Below are positions 48,117-56,443 of a stretch of 64,000 nucleotides of DNA, in pieces (the stretch's first letter is position 1; each line of letters starts with the position of its first letter). Position numbers and translations under genes: made by a program. Under the pieces are notes generated by a model. That model ran no database searches and was not told where the DNA came from. It saw nothing but the letters and a program-made list of their open reading frames with translations. This DNA comes from Myxococcales bacterium (GTDB lineage Bacteria; Myxococcota_A; Polyangia; Palsa-1104; JAEUJZ01). Location: positions 62,001 to 126,000 of the forward strand of contig JAEUKA010000014.1 of assembly GCA_016794465.1 (NCBI GenBank), written 5' to 3'.

Positions 48117-48512
48117 TTACTCGTCGTCGGGTTTGACCGCTGTGGACTGGGCCGCCACGCCGCCGACAAACTCGCGATAACGCAGCACCAGCATGAGCAC
48201 GGCGGTAATCCCCAAGACGCCGGCTGGCAGCTGACCTGTCTCGGGCATGTGCCAGTTTTGGACACTGGCGACAATCAGCGCACCGGACAGCACAATCCCG
48301 GGGAAAAACGCCCACAGCTTTCGCAGAAACAGCCCCACCGCGACCAGCAGGCAGGTACACATCAGCCCACCGTACACTAGGAGGTCAGTCGCCATCGCTC
48401 CCGCCTGCTGGTGGATGAACGGCGCACGCAGCACCGCGAAACTTAAGGTGGCCGCTAACAGAACAAACGTGCAGCCAGCGATATCCGGAGCCACGGTTCG
48501 ACGAACAGACAT
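48117..48512 (-). CDS. Small four-helix membrane protein
   Basis: A 131-aa protein with four hydrophobic spans (DIAGCTFVLLAATLSFAVL; ATDLLVYGGLMCTCLLVAVG; LWAFFPGIVLSGALIVAS; LPAGVLGITAVLMLVL). No charged or catalytic residues inside the membrane stand out. A GTG at 48518 is an alternative start. Precedes the STAS-like gene by 26 bases. No family recognised. Confidence 0.58.
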   Translation of the reverse strand: MSVRRTVAPDIAGCTFVLLAATLSFAVLRAPFIHQQAGAMATDLLVYGGLMCTCLLVAVGLFLRKLWAFFPGIVLSGALIVASVQNWHMPETGQLPAGVLGITAVLMLVLRYREFVGGVAAQSTAVKPDDE

Positions 48513-48586
48513 GGTCACAGCCTATCGCGGAGCGCACACGCTGTCAGTGCTTTCTACGCGGCACACGCTCCGCCGGCCAAAGGACG

Positions 48587-48766
48587 TTAGTGAGCGACTT
48601 TTTTGCCCGGCTTCACCGGCGCTGCAGCGACAGGGGCGGCAGTGGCCTTCTTCTCGGCTCGGACTGCAGCGGCGGCAACCCGGCGGTTCTTGATACGGTT
48701 CTTCAATCGACGTTGCGCCTTCAGACGACGCATTTTCGAGCTATTCCGGCTGTCTCCACGACCCAT
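48587..48766 (-). CDS. Very small, highly basic protein (MGRGDSR type)
   Basis: A 59-aa protein with GGAGG seven to eight bases before the ATG at 48766. It starts MGRGDSRNSSKMRRLKAQRR and continues with Lys/Arg clusters, then an Ala/Pro/Val/Lys tail. Short proteins with an MGRGD start and basic body include the ribosomal protein Thx group, and related sequences recur in myxobacteria. It may bind rRNA or DNA. The ribosome site and composition make it a real gene; the ribosomal link is inference. Confidence 0.65.
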   Translation of the reverse strand: MGRGDSRNSSKMRRLKAQRRLKNRIKNRRVAAAAVRAEKKATAAPVAAAPVKPGKKVAH

Positions 48767-48959
48767 GAAAAGATCCTCCGAGTGCTTGGTGATTGAGCTA
48801 ACGAGCGCAAGGTGGGCAGGTGGATGGCGCAAATGCCAGAACACTTACCGCGACTTACGGACCTGCCACTTTTGCGCAGGCCCGCCGCTCCTGTCAACAA
48901 GGGAAAAACCCCGAATATGGTGATAGACTCCCCCGCGAACGATTCGGAGGAATGTGGTG

Positions 48960-51386
48960 ATGAATACGTTGGGCAAGCACGATCGGCGCTTTCGCAAGGC
49001 AGCAGTTCTCGGCGCGGGAGTGATGGGTTCGGGAATTGCGGCGCACCTGGCGGGAGCGGGTCTGGATGTACTCCTTCTCGATATCGTGCCGCCGGATCTG
49101 AACCCGGCAGCCGCGACGGATAAGCGGGCCAGAAATCGCTTTGCACTTGGTGGTGTGGAGCGACTGCGGACCTCGAAGCCATCGCTCATTTTTCACCCGC
49201 GCGACCTCGAGCGGATTCGCGTTGGCAACCTGGAAGACGACCTTGCGGAAGCCGCGAAAGCGGATCTGGTGATCGAAGCGGTGCGCGAGGATCTACAGGT
49301 CAAGCAAGCGCTGTTCGCCAAGATCGAGCCGCTGCTGGGACCGCAAACTGTGCTGGCGTCGAATACCTCGGGACTGCCGATTGGCAAGCTGATGGCCGGT
49401 CGCAGCGTCGAGATGCGTCGCCGATTCCTGGTCACGCACTTCTTTAACCCGGTCCGCTACATGCGCCTCCTCGAGCTGGTTTCCGGCGAGGACACCGACC
49501 CGCAGGTGATGTGTCAGATCGCCGGCTTTGGCGAGACGCAGCTTGGCAAAGGCATCGTCTACGGCAAAGACACCACCAACTTCGTCGCCAACCGCATCGG
49601 CATGTACGGGATGATGGGCCTCATCTCCGAGGCGCTCACCGCTGGCTTCACCGTCGAAGAAGTCGATGCCATCTTCGGTCAGCCACTCGGTCGTCCCAAG
49701 AGCGCCGTCTTCCGCACCGCCGACATGGTGGGCCTCGATACCGTCATTGACGTGGCCCAAAACTGCTACGACAACCTCACCAGCGACGAGTCTCGTCAGA
49801 TGTTCGCCATCCCCGAGGTCATCCGCGAGATGGTCCGTCGTGGCTACAAGGGCGACAAGACCGGCAAGGGCTTCTATCAGAAGACCAAAGAAGGGCTGCT
49901 CGTCCTCGATCTCCAGACTCTCGAGTACCGGGCGCAGCAAAAAGCGCGCTTCGATTCCCTCGGGGCCGTCAAGAACCTGACCGAAACCACGGACCGCGTG
50001 AAGTCGCTGCTGTCGGGCACCGATCGAGCGGCAGCGCTGGCCTGGAAAGCGACCGCCCTGCTCTTCGCGTACTCGTCGCGCCGCATCGGACCGCGCAGTG
50101 AGGTCGATGGCAACCAGCACGACGCCCCGATCGCCGACGATCTGTGCCAGGTCGATCGCGGGATGCGCTGGGGCTACGGCTGGGAGCTTGGCCCATTTGA
50201 GATGTGGGACACCATCGGCGTCAAAGCCAGCGTCGAGCGGATGGAACAGAGCGGCATCCGTCCCGCCAAGTGGGTCTACGACATGCTCAGCGCCGGGCGG
50301 ACCACGTTCTACAGCGGCGAGCCGGGGCAGAAGCACTACTACGACTTTGGTCAGCATGCGGAAGTGGCCGTGCCGAAGTCCCCGCGCGAGCTGCCCCTCG
50401 CTGGCCGTGCCGCGCAAGGTCACATCATCGACAAGAACGACGGCGCCCGGCTGCTGGACCTTTCCGACGACGTGTATGCGCTTGAGTTCCAGACCAAGAT
50501 GAACTCGGTCGACGGCGATGTGATCGGGCTCCTGAACAAAGCGATCGAGATCTGCGACGCACGCAACAAGGCGCTGGTCATCACCAACGAGTCCGCTGAA
50601 GCGTTCTCGGTGGGGGCGAACCTGATGCTGATCGTGATGGCAGCAATGCAGGGCAACTGGACGATGCTCGAGAAGGTCGTCGCGGACTTCCAAAATGCCA
50701 ATCAGCTGCTCCGCTATGGCCCAGTTCCCGTCGTCGTCGCGCCGTTTGGGCTGACGCTGGGTGGTGGCGCCGAAGTGACCATGCACGGCGATGCGGTCCG
50801 CGCCCACGCCGAGCTGTACATGGGCCTGGTCGAGGTCGGGGTCGGCCTGATTCCCGGCGGGGGTGGCTGTAAGGAGCTGCTGTGTCGACTGCTGGCGACC
50901 CTGCCTGACAATGCCGATCCGTTCCCCTCGGTGCAGCGCGCGTTTGAAACCATTGGCCTGGCCAAGGTCGCGACCTCGGCGGAAGAGGCTCGCAGCCTCG
51001 GCTTCCTGCGTGAGACGGACAGCATCAGCTTCCACCGCGATCACCTGACCTACGACGCCAAGCAGCTGGCGCTCGGCCTGTTGCGCGCCGGCTATCGGCC
51101 CCCTCGGCTGCGTCAGGTTCGGCTGCCGGGTCCGTCGGGCTTTGCCAACATCCGCTCCAGCTTGCAGATGATGCTCGAGGCGCACCAGATCATGCCGCAC
51201 GATCTCACGGTCGGCAGTGCGCTGGCTCGGGTGCTCACGGGCGGCAACACCTCGCCGACCCTCCGCATGACCGAGCAGCAGCTCCTCGATCTCGAGCGCG
51301 AGCAGTTCCTGGCCCTGTGCGGCGAGCAGAAGACCCGCGATCGCATGATGTACATGCTCCAAAACAACAAGCCGCTCCGCAACTAG
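48960..51386 (+). CDS. FadN-like 3-hydroxyacyl-CoA dehydrogenase / enoyl-CoA hydratase
   Basis: An 808-aa bifunctional beta-oxidation enzyme. The N-terminus is the NAD-binding dehydrogenase (AAVLGAGVMGSGIAAHLAGAG; SNTSGLPIGKL; RFLVTHFFNPVRYMRLLELV; GFVANRIG-like TTNFVANRIGMYGMMGLISE; GRPKSAVFRTADMVGLDTV). The hydratase/crotonase domain is C-terminal (MNSVDGDVIGLLNKAIEIC; GAEVTMHGDAVRAHAELYMG; GLIPGGGGCKELL with the catalytic Glu). The order dehydrogenase-then-hydratase is that of FadN, not FadB. It converts trans-2-enoyl-CoA to 3-ketoacyl-CoA. GGAGG lies nine bases before the ATG. No thiolase gene is adjacent. Confidence 0.93.
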   Translation: MNTLGKHDRRFRKAAVLGAGVMGSGIAAHLAGAGLDVLLLDIVPPDLNPAAATDKRARNRFALGGVERLRTSKPSLIFHPRDLERIRVGNLEDDLAEAAKADLVIEAVREDLQVKQALFAKIEPLLGPQTVLASNTSGLPIGKLMAGRSVEMRRRFLVTHFFNPVRYMRLLELVSGEDTDPQVMCQIAGFGETQLGKGIVYGKDTTNFVANRIGMYGMMGLISEALTAGFTVEEVDAIFGQPLGRPKSAVFRTADMVGLDTVIDVAQNCYDNLTSDESRQMFAIPEVIREMVRRGYKGDKTGKGFYQKTKEGLLVLDLQTLEYRAQQKARFDSLGAVKNLTETTDRVKSLLSGTDRAAALAWKATALLFAYSSRRIGPRSEVDGNQHDAPIADDLCQVDRGMRWGYGWELGPFEMWDTIGVKASVERMEQSGIRPAKWVYDMLSAGRTTFYSGEPGQKHYYDFGQHAEVAVPKSPRELPLAGRAAQGHIIDKNDGARLLDLSDDVYALEFQTKMNSVDGDVIGLLNKAIEICDARNKALVITNESAEAFSVGANLMLIVMAAMQGNWTMLEKVVADFQNANQLLRYGPVPVVVAPFGLTLGGGAEVTMHGDAVRAHAELYMGLVEVGVGLIPGGGGCKELLCRLLATLPDNADPFPSVQRAFETIGLAKVATSAEEARSLGFLRETDSISFHRDHLTYDAKQLALGLLRAGYRPPRLRQVRLPGPSGFANIRSSLQMMLEAHQIMPHDLTVGSALARVLTGGNTSPTLRMTEQQLLDLEREQFLALCGEQKTRDRMMYMLQNNKPLRN

Positions 51387-51464
51387 CCGCCGTCTGAAGT
51401 GGGGGGGAGAAGTGACTTCCCGGGCGAAGCAGGCCAAGTGGCGCCGTTCGCCTGAGCAGTCGCA

Positions 51465-51483
51465 GCGGAGACGAGCGCTCCGC
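51465..51483. other. GC-rich hairpin between convergent genes
   Basis: GCGGAG and CTCCGC arms with a seven-base loop lie in the 138-base gap between the FadN-like gene and the convergent lipoprotein gene. There is no T tract on either side, so it is only a weak terminator candidate. The rest of the gap is GC-rich without an ORF. Confidence 0.35.
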
Positions 51484-51524
51484 CGTGGAAAGTACCGAGT
51501 GGGAAAGAGCCGCGAGCGTACCGA

Positions 51525-52160
51525 CTAGGGCGCTGGCTCGACGAAGCTGGTGTCCACCGAGGTCGGGTGGCTGACGTGCAGGGTGTGCGAAGCCTCGACG
51601 ACGCCGCTCTTCACATCGCTCAGACGGTAGTGAATGGTCAGCTTCTTGGCTTCCATGCTGATGATGTGGTAGGTCAGCACCTTGTCAGCGCTGCGCTTCT
51701 TGGCCTCGTCGAGGAGGCAGAGGTCTTCGCAGGACATACCCGACGCGAGCGCCTTGCCGTCGATGACGGTGTCGATCTTCTTGCGCGTCTCGACGCGGGT
51801 GTCGGTGGAGTAGTTGTGACGGTGACTCTCGATCACCTTCATCTTCTGGTTCTGCGTCAGGAAGTTGGCGATGACCTCGTAGGCGAGACGATCACTGCCA
51901 CCGCCGCCGCCGCCAAAGCCGCCAAACAGACCCTTGCCGCCGAGCGGGCTTCCAGACTTGCCGCCACACGAAGTCGGGGACTGGCAGCCACTGTCACAGG
52001 CATTGCTGTCCGCGATGCTGGCGACCCACACCTTCTCGTTGTGGGTCGGCGCCTTCGAGGTGAAGGTCTTGATCGACTCCGCCAGCATGTTGGTGTGGAA
52101 GTGGGTGCAGCCCGAAGCTGCCGAGGCAAGGACCAGACACAAAGCCGGAAACAAACGCAT
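51525..52160 (-). CDS. Lipoprotein with Gly-rich linker
   Basis: A 211-aa protein. The ATG has AAGGAG five bases upstream. The lipobox is SAASGC (Cys18). Two Cys pairs and a Gly-rich run (GGKGLFGGFGGGGGGS) separate an N-terminal part from a domain of about 120 residues (RLAYEVIANFLTQNQKMKVIES, SCEDLCLLDEAKKRSADKVLTYHIISMEAKKLTIHY). That domain is reminiscent of the CsgG/curli or penicillin-binding-activator type fold. Function unknown. Confidence 0.68.
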   Translation of the reverse strand: MRLFPALCLVLASAASGCTHFHTNMLAESIKTFTSKAPTHNEKVWVASIADSNACDSGCQSPTSCGGKSGSPLGGKGLFGGFGGGGGGSDRLAYEVIANFLTQNQKMKVIESHRHNYSTDTRVETRKKIDTVIDGKALASGMSCEDLCLLDEAKKRSADKVLTYHIISMEAKKLTIHYRLSDVKSGVVEASHTLHVSHPTSVDTSFVEPAP

Positions 52161-52182
52161 GCAATCTCCTTGTTTTCAGGTA

Positions 52183-52196
52183 ATCCGATGTCGGAT
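52183..52196 (-). promoter_or_regulatory. Perfect dyad in the leader of the lipoprotein gene
   Basis: ATCCGA-TG-TCGGAT is a perfect 14-base palindrome 23 bases upstream of the ATG at 52160. It is a candidate operator. An eight-base inverted repeat (AACCGCAA at 52250-52257, TTGCGGTT at 52273-52280) lies further upstream. Confidence 0.35.
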
Positions 52197-52294
52197 GTGT
52201 GGGTCACTAACACGCCTCATCCCACCCCGGCAAGCCTCTAATCGGCAAAAACCGCAAAAAATTTGACATCTGTTGCGGTTGAGCTCGCCGCCTA

Positions 52295-52444
52295 GTTCCC
52301 ATCCAGAAACGTAGCGAGGATGGTCGATGGCGTAGGCAGCCGAGCGCGCCAGTCCCCGACACGAAGTGTGGGGGAGAGCAGCCTACGGGCTGTGGGCACG
52401 GCTGACATAGCCAGCGGCCACCGCAGTAGTTTCTGGATGGGAAC
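52295..52444. repeat. 150-bp inverted-repeat element (possible structured RNA or MITE)
   Basis: Perfect 16-base arms (52295-52310 and 52429-52444) enclose 118 bases with further pairing: CGTAGGC with GCCTACG, and CCCC-ACAC with GTGT-GGGG around a GAA loop. On the minus strand it starts four bases after the stop of the peptidase gene, so it would be its 3' untranslated region. No flanking target duplication is evident, so a mobile MITE is not favoured. The nested arms suggest a folded RNA or a strong transcript end. Confidence 0.55.
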
Positions 52445-52447
52445 GAG

Positions 52448-54352
52448 CTACCAGCCGCACTTCTGCGACTTGGTCTGCTCTTTTAGGAAGGTGATGAGCG
52501 GCGCGTAGTAGTCGAGCATCGCGGCTCCGTCCATCGTCTGCGTGCCGGCAATCGTCTGTAGCGCCTCGGGCCACGGCTTCGACGAGCCAAGCTGAAGCAT
52601 CGCCTTCATCTTGTCGCCCGCCGCCTGGTTGCCGTAAATCGAGCACTTGTGCAGCGGCCCCTGATGACCCGCCGCCTGACAGAGCGCCCGATGGAACTGG
52701 AACTCGAGGATGCGGGCCAAAAAGTAGCGCGCGTAGGGGACGTTGCTCGGGATGTGATACTTGGCGCCGGGATCGAAGTCGGCATCGGTCCGGGCGATGG
52801 GCGGTGCGACGCCTTGGTACTTGGTCCGCAGCTCCCACCAGCGCTTGTTGTAGTCCTCGGGCTTGACCTTGCCGGCGAACACTTCCCAGCGCCACTGATC
52901 GAGCACCTTGCCGAATGGCAAAAACGCGACGTGCTCGAGCGCATCGTTCAGCAGGAAGGTGGTGTCATCGACCTGCGTGCCCGGATCGAGGAGCCCGAGC
53001 TTCTGCAGGTAGCTTGGCGTAATCGACAGCGCAATCGCGTCGCCAATCGCCTCGTGGAAGCCGTCGTTGGCGCCCTGCTGAAACAGCAGCGGCAGGTCGC
53101 GGTAATACCAGTAGTAGTAGTCGTGACCCAGCTCGTGGTGGACGGTGCGGAAGTTGTCGTCGTCGAGCTCGATGCACATCTTGATGCGCAGATCCCCGCG
53201 CGAGGTGACATCCCAGGCGCTGGCGTGGCAGACGACCTCGCGATCCTTGGGACGAACGAACATCGAGCGCTTCCAGAACGAATCGGGCAGGGCGTCGAAG
53301 CCGACCGACTTGAAGAACGACTCGCCCATCTTGACCAGCTCCAGCGGCGTGGTCTTTTTCTGCTGGAACTTGGCCTTGAGGTTGATCGACTGGCCTTTGC
53401 CCGCCTGCGCCACCAGCGGGAAGATGTTTCCCCACTCTTGCGCCCACATGTTGCCCAAAAGGTGCGCCGGAATCGCTCCTGTCTCGGGCACGCGACTGCC
53501 ATAGGTCTGCCGCAGCTTCATCCGGGTGTAGCAGTGCAGCATCTCGTACAGCGGACGGACCTGCTCCCACAGACGCTCTGTCTCGGCAGCAAAGGCTGCT
53601 TCCGACATGTCGTAGCGCGAGCGCCACATCGCCCCGACATCGGGATAGCCGGCGTTCTGCGCGCCTTTGTTGGCGAGCACGACATAGCGGACATACGAGC
53701 CGCGCAGGGTCTTGGCCAGATCGTGCCAGCCGGTCCACGCTTCAAGCAGCTCGTCATAGCTGCGGCTGGTCGCGAGCGTCCGACTGAGATCATCGATCGT
53801 CAGACAGCCACCCTTGAGCCGAGGCGGACAGTACTTGGCCTTGCCGTAGGAAGTCTCCATCGACGCTGCCAGCTGAGCCAGCTCGGCCCGCTCGCTCGCA
53901 TCGGGTGGTGACGGCAGGTCTTGCGCCAGCTTGAGCAGATCGAACTTCCGCCGCAGCTCCGGCGCAAGCTGCAGCTTGTCAAACTGCGCCGCCTCTTTGA
54001 TCTTTTTGCCGACCAGCTCCATCACCTGCTCTTGCGCCATTGCATTGAGCTGCTCGGTATCGACAGTGATGTTGGTGTTTTGGATGAACTGGACGCGCTG
54101 CGCATAGCTCCACAGCGCCCGCAGCTGCGTCTCGGTCTGATCCATAAAGGCGCGCGCATCGGCCTCGGTCGGCCCAGTCGGCGTCGGGGGCGGCGGGGCA
54201 GCCACGGTAGGCGGCGGGTCCGGCTTGAGCGGCGCGATGGGCTCACAGGGAGTGCAGCTCGACAGCGCAGCCGTCACCAAACACAGCGAAAAAAGCAGAC
54301 GAGACAGGGTGGGCCGCTGCACGCCCGACCGGGAACACCTAGAACTTGACAT
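52448..54352 (-). CDS. Peptidase family M2 (ACE-like) zinc lipoprotein
   Basis: A 634-aa protein. GGAGG precedes the ATG at 54352. The signal ends AALSSCTPC (lipidated Cys33 likely), followed by a Pro-rich linker. The zinc motif RTVHHELGHDYYYWYYRDLP is the HExxH of angiotensin-converting-enzyme-type peptidases, with the third ligand Glu in GFHEAIGDAIALS. Motifs KMCIELDDDNF and YHIPSNVPYARYFLARILEFQ also fit M2. It likely acts as a dipeptidyl-carboxypeptidase at the cell surface. The DNA after the stop holds a 150-base inverted-repeat element. Confidence 0.92.
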   Translation of the reverse strand: MSSSRCSRSGVQRPTLSRLLFSLCLVTAALSSCTPCEPIAPLKPDPPPTVAAPPPPTPTGPTEADARAFMDQTETQLRALWSYAQRVQFIQNTNITVDTEQLNAMAQEQVMELVGKKIKEAAQFDKLQLAPELRRKFDLLKLAQDLPSPPDASERAELAQLAASMETSYGKAKYCPPRLKGGCLTIDDLSRTLATSRSYDELLEAWTGWHDLAKTLRGSYVRYVVLANKGAQNAGYPDVGAMWRSRYDMSEAAFAAETERLWEQVRPLYEMLHCYTRMKLRQTYGSRVPETGAIPAHLLGNMWAQEWGNIFPLVAQAGKGQSINLKAKFQQKKTTPLELVKMGESFFKSVGFDALPDSFWKRSMFVRPKDREVVCHASAWDVTSRGDLRIKMCIELDDDNFRTVHHELGHDYYYWYYRDLPLLFQQGANDGFHEAIGDAIALSITPSYLQKLGLLDPGTQVDDTTFLLNDALEHVAFLPFGKVLDQWRWEVFAGKVKPEDYNKRWWELRTKYQGVAPPIARTDADFDPGAKYHIPSNVPYARYFLARILEFQFHRALCQAAGHQGPLHKCSIYGNQAAGDKMKAMLQLGSSKPWPEALQTIAGTQTMDGAAMLDYYAPLITFLKEQTKSQKCGW

Positions 54353-54454
54353 ACAACCTCCAAGAACGAAGGAGGCGCTATACCATACGACCCAAGCAGC
54401 GCCAAGACCGGGCGAGGTATCATCAGCAGCGGCGAATCGGTGCAAGCAGGGCAG

Positions 54455-56386
54455 ATGCGGCGACGAAACTGGCGTACTGGGAGTGGCTGGTGGCTGGTGG
54501 TGGCGAGTCTTTGGGGCTCGCTGCCGGTGCTGGCGCAGCCCACCTTGCATGAGCCGTTGCAGGTGCCGCGCCTACGCTGTCGCGATGGTGTCTGTAAGCC
54601 CGACGGTGCACCTGCCGATGCGATGCCTGAAGCGGTGATGAGCAGTGATGGCCTCGTGCCTTCTCCGTCGGGAGGTCGCTCACCCATTGGTCAGGAACAG
54701 ATCTTTGCCAGCGGCGCGACCACCAGCAACATGGCTCAGGCTCAAACGCCACCTCCGGGTACCGACCCGCCACCGGTCCGACGCGCCCGCATCCTTCCTG
54801 ACTCAGCAACTGGTCCCGAAACCGGCGGTGAGCGCCTGTATCACGAGATCTTTCAGCCGGCGGTCTATCCCTATAAAAGGATGAGTGCGCTCGATGGTGT
54901 CGACGACGATGGCGCGATGAAGCTGCGCCGACCCGAGCTGTCACCCGTCGAGGTCGTCAAAGGCCCCGTCGGTCCTGGCCGCGATCCGTTTTATGGATCG
55001 GTGGTGGTTGACTTGGTCGCTGGTCAGCCTGCACCGTTGCCGACGCCAGCGGCGGGCATTCGCATCTTGTCGTACCGCGCCACGCCGACGCGCTCACTAC
55101 AGTTTTTCGTCGATGGCGCCGAGAATCTGTATGTGACCTCACCGGCGGGTGGGCGGCATCGGGTGGTGTACCTGATGGATGTTGCGCCGCGCTACTTCGC
55201 CGGACCGCTGCTGTCACCGGGGGTTCCGGCGCCGCTGCTCGGGGATGTGCCCGATGCGCTGATTGCTCCCCTGCCCCGTCGACTGCAGCGCGAAGCGACG
55301 ACGGTACTGCGGCACATTGGCGTGCGGACCTCGTCGGGGGCGGACTATCAAGCGGTGCTGGCGCAGCTGGTGAGCTACTTTCGAGGATTTACTGTCGGTG
55401 AGCTGCCAGAAGACGGGGCCGGCGATCTGTACCTGAAGCTGGCGATGTCGCGAAAGGGAGCCTGTCGCCACCGCTCGTACGCGTTCGTGATCACAGCGCT
55501 GCAGGCGGGAATTCCGGCTCGATATGTGGAAAATGAGCTGCACGTCTTCGTCGAGGTGTGGATTCCTGACGCACGCGGCAAGGGCGGCTACTTCCGGCGC
55601 ATCAACCTTGGCGGCGCCCCGCTTTCCCAGCGTGTGGTCGACGGAGAAAACAAGGTCGCCTACCGCGAAAAAGGCAGCGATCCGTTCCCGATTCCACCCA
55701 ACTTCTACAGTGGCGTCCCACCCCAAGTTCCCGGTCAGCCGCGTCGACGAGACAGTGCAGGAAGTCCTGCGTCAGCCAGCGGGGATGCGGACACTTCTTC
55801 GGGGAGTAAGCCCAAGTCGGGCAGCGGCGACAGTCCCGGCAGCGGCGGCAAGCTGGGCGACAAAATCGAGGGCAAGTCGGGCGACAAAATCGACGGAAAA
55901 TCCGATGGAAAATCCGGCGACAAGCTCGGCGACAGACCGGGCGACAGACCGGGCGACAAGCCGGGCGGCAAGTCGAGCGACAAGCCCACGAGTCTGCGGG
56001 ATGACGGCAGCGAGTTACCGGCGGAAGACGACCTGAGCGTGCCGGAAGACCGTCGGACCGAGCTCAGCGGAACTCTCAGCATCACCCAAGTCTCGATGGC
56101 TGCGTCGGCCCGTGCCTATCGCGGCAGCACCATGGCCATCCGAGGCATCGTCCGCGCCACCAGCGGCTCGGCTGGCGGACTCGAAGTGCTGGTGATCCTC
56201 GCCTTGCCGGGCAGTGCGCGCGTCCTTGGTCGAGCGGTCAGTCAGCCCGATGGTCGCTTTGCCCTCGAGCTGGAGCTGCCCGGGGACTTGCCGCTCGGGG
56301 ACCACCGCCTGGTTGCGCGCGTCCGGGGCGATGAGACGCGCCGGGGCAGCAGCAGCGGCCGCTACGATGCGCTGTCCGACCGCTAG
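54455..56386 (+). CDS. Exported transglutaminase-like protein with Gly/Asp/Lys repeats
   Basis: A 643-aa protein (ATG at 54455; a GTG at 54440 adds five residues). A signal peptide ends LPVLAQPTL. A disordered stretch and a beta-rich domain follow. At about residues 330-390 is a transglutaminase-type core: GACRHRSYAFVITALQAGIPARYVENELHVFVEVWI, where Cys and His would form the dyad. Residues about 440-510 are GDK/GDR repeats. The last 100 residues are a beta-sandwich (MAIRGIVRATSGSAGGLEVLVIL; GRFALELELPGDLPLGDH). Could be a cell-wall or surface cross-linker or protease. Divergent from the M2 peptidase gene by about 100 bases. Confidence 0.8.
   Translation: MRRRNWRTGSGWWLVVASLWGSLPVLAQPTLHEPLQVPRLRCRDGVCKPDGAPADAMPEAVMSSDGLVPSPSGGRSPIGQEQIFASGATTSNMAQAQTPPPGTDPPPVRRARILPDSATGPETGGERLYHEIFQPAVYPYKRMSALDGVDDDGAMKLRRPELSPVEVVKGPVGPGRDPFYGSVVVDLVAGQPAPLPTPAAGIRILSYRATPTRSLQFFVDGAENLYVTSPAGGRHRVVYLMDVAPRYFAGPLLSPGVPAPLLGDVPDALIAPLPRRLQREATTVLRHIGVRTSSGADYQAVLAQLVSYFRGFTVGELPEDGAGDLYLKLAMSRKGACRHRSYAFVITALQAGIPARYVENELHVFVEVWIPDARGKGGYFRRINLGGAPLSQRVVDGENKVAYREKGSDPFPIPPNFYSGVPPQVPGQPRRRDSAGSPASASGDADTSSGSKPKSGSGDSPGSGGKLGDKIEGKSGDKIDGKSDGKSGDKLGDRPGDRPGDKPGGKSSDKPTSLRDDGSELPAEDDLSVPEDRRTELSGTLSITQVSMAASARAYRGSTMAIRGIVRATSGSAGGLEVLVILALPGSARVLGRAVSQPDGRFALELELPGDLPLGDHRLVARVRGDETRRGSSSGRYDALSDR
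55845..55990 (+). repeat. Coding Gly-Asp-Lys/Arg repeat tract
   Basis: A run of 12- to 24-base units encoding SGDKI, DGKS, GDRP and GDKP variants inside the transglutaminase-like gene. It keeps frame and produces a hydrophilic flexible spacer between the two folded regions. Confidence 0.6.
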
Positions 56387-56443
56387 AGCCGCAAAACAAA
56401 ATGTGGCCGAGGCTCGTCGATAGGCTACGGTGGGCCGAAAAAA

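Noticed and set aside
49293..51437. 714-codon minus-strand frame opposite the FadN-like gene
   Set aside because: It is the mirror of a strongly recognisable enzyme gene; the sequence is Arg/His/Gln-rich with no motif.
52263..52268. TTGACA as a -35 box for the inverted-repeat element
   Set aside because: No acceptable -10 sequence lies 16-19 bases downstream.
52295..52444. MITE call for the inverted-repeat element
   Set aside because: No target-site duplication flanks the arms and copy number cannot be assessed from one window.
52649..53911. 420-codon plus-strand frame opposite the M2 peptidase
   Set aside because: Antisense shadow of a gene with a clear zinc motif.
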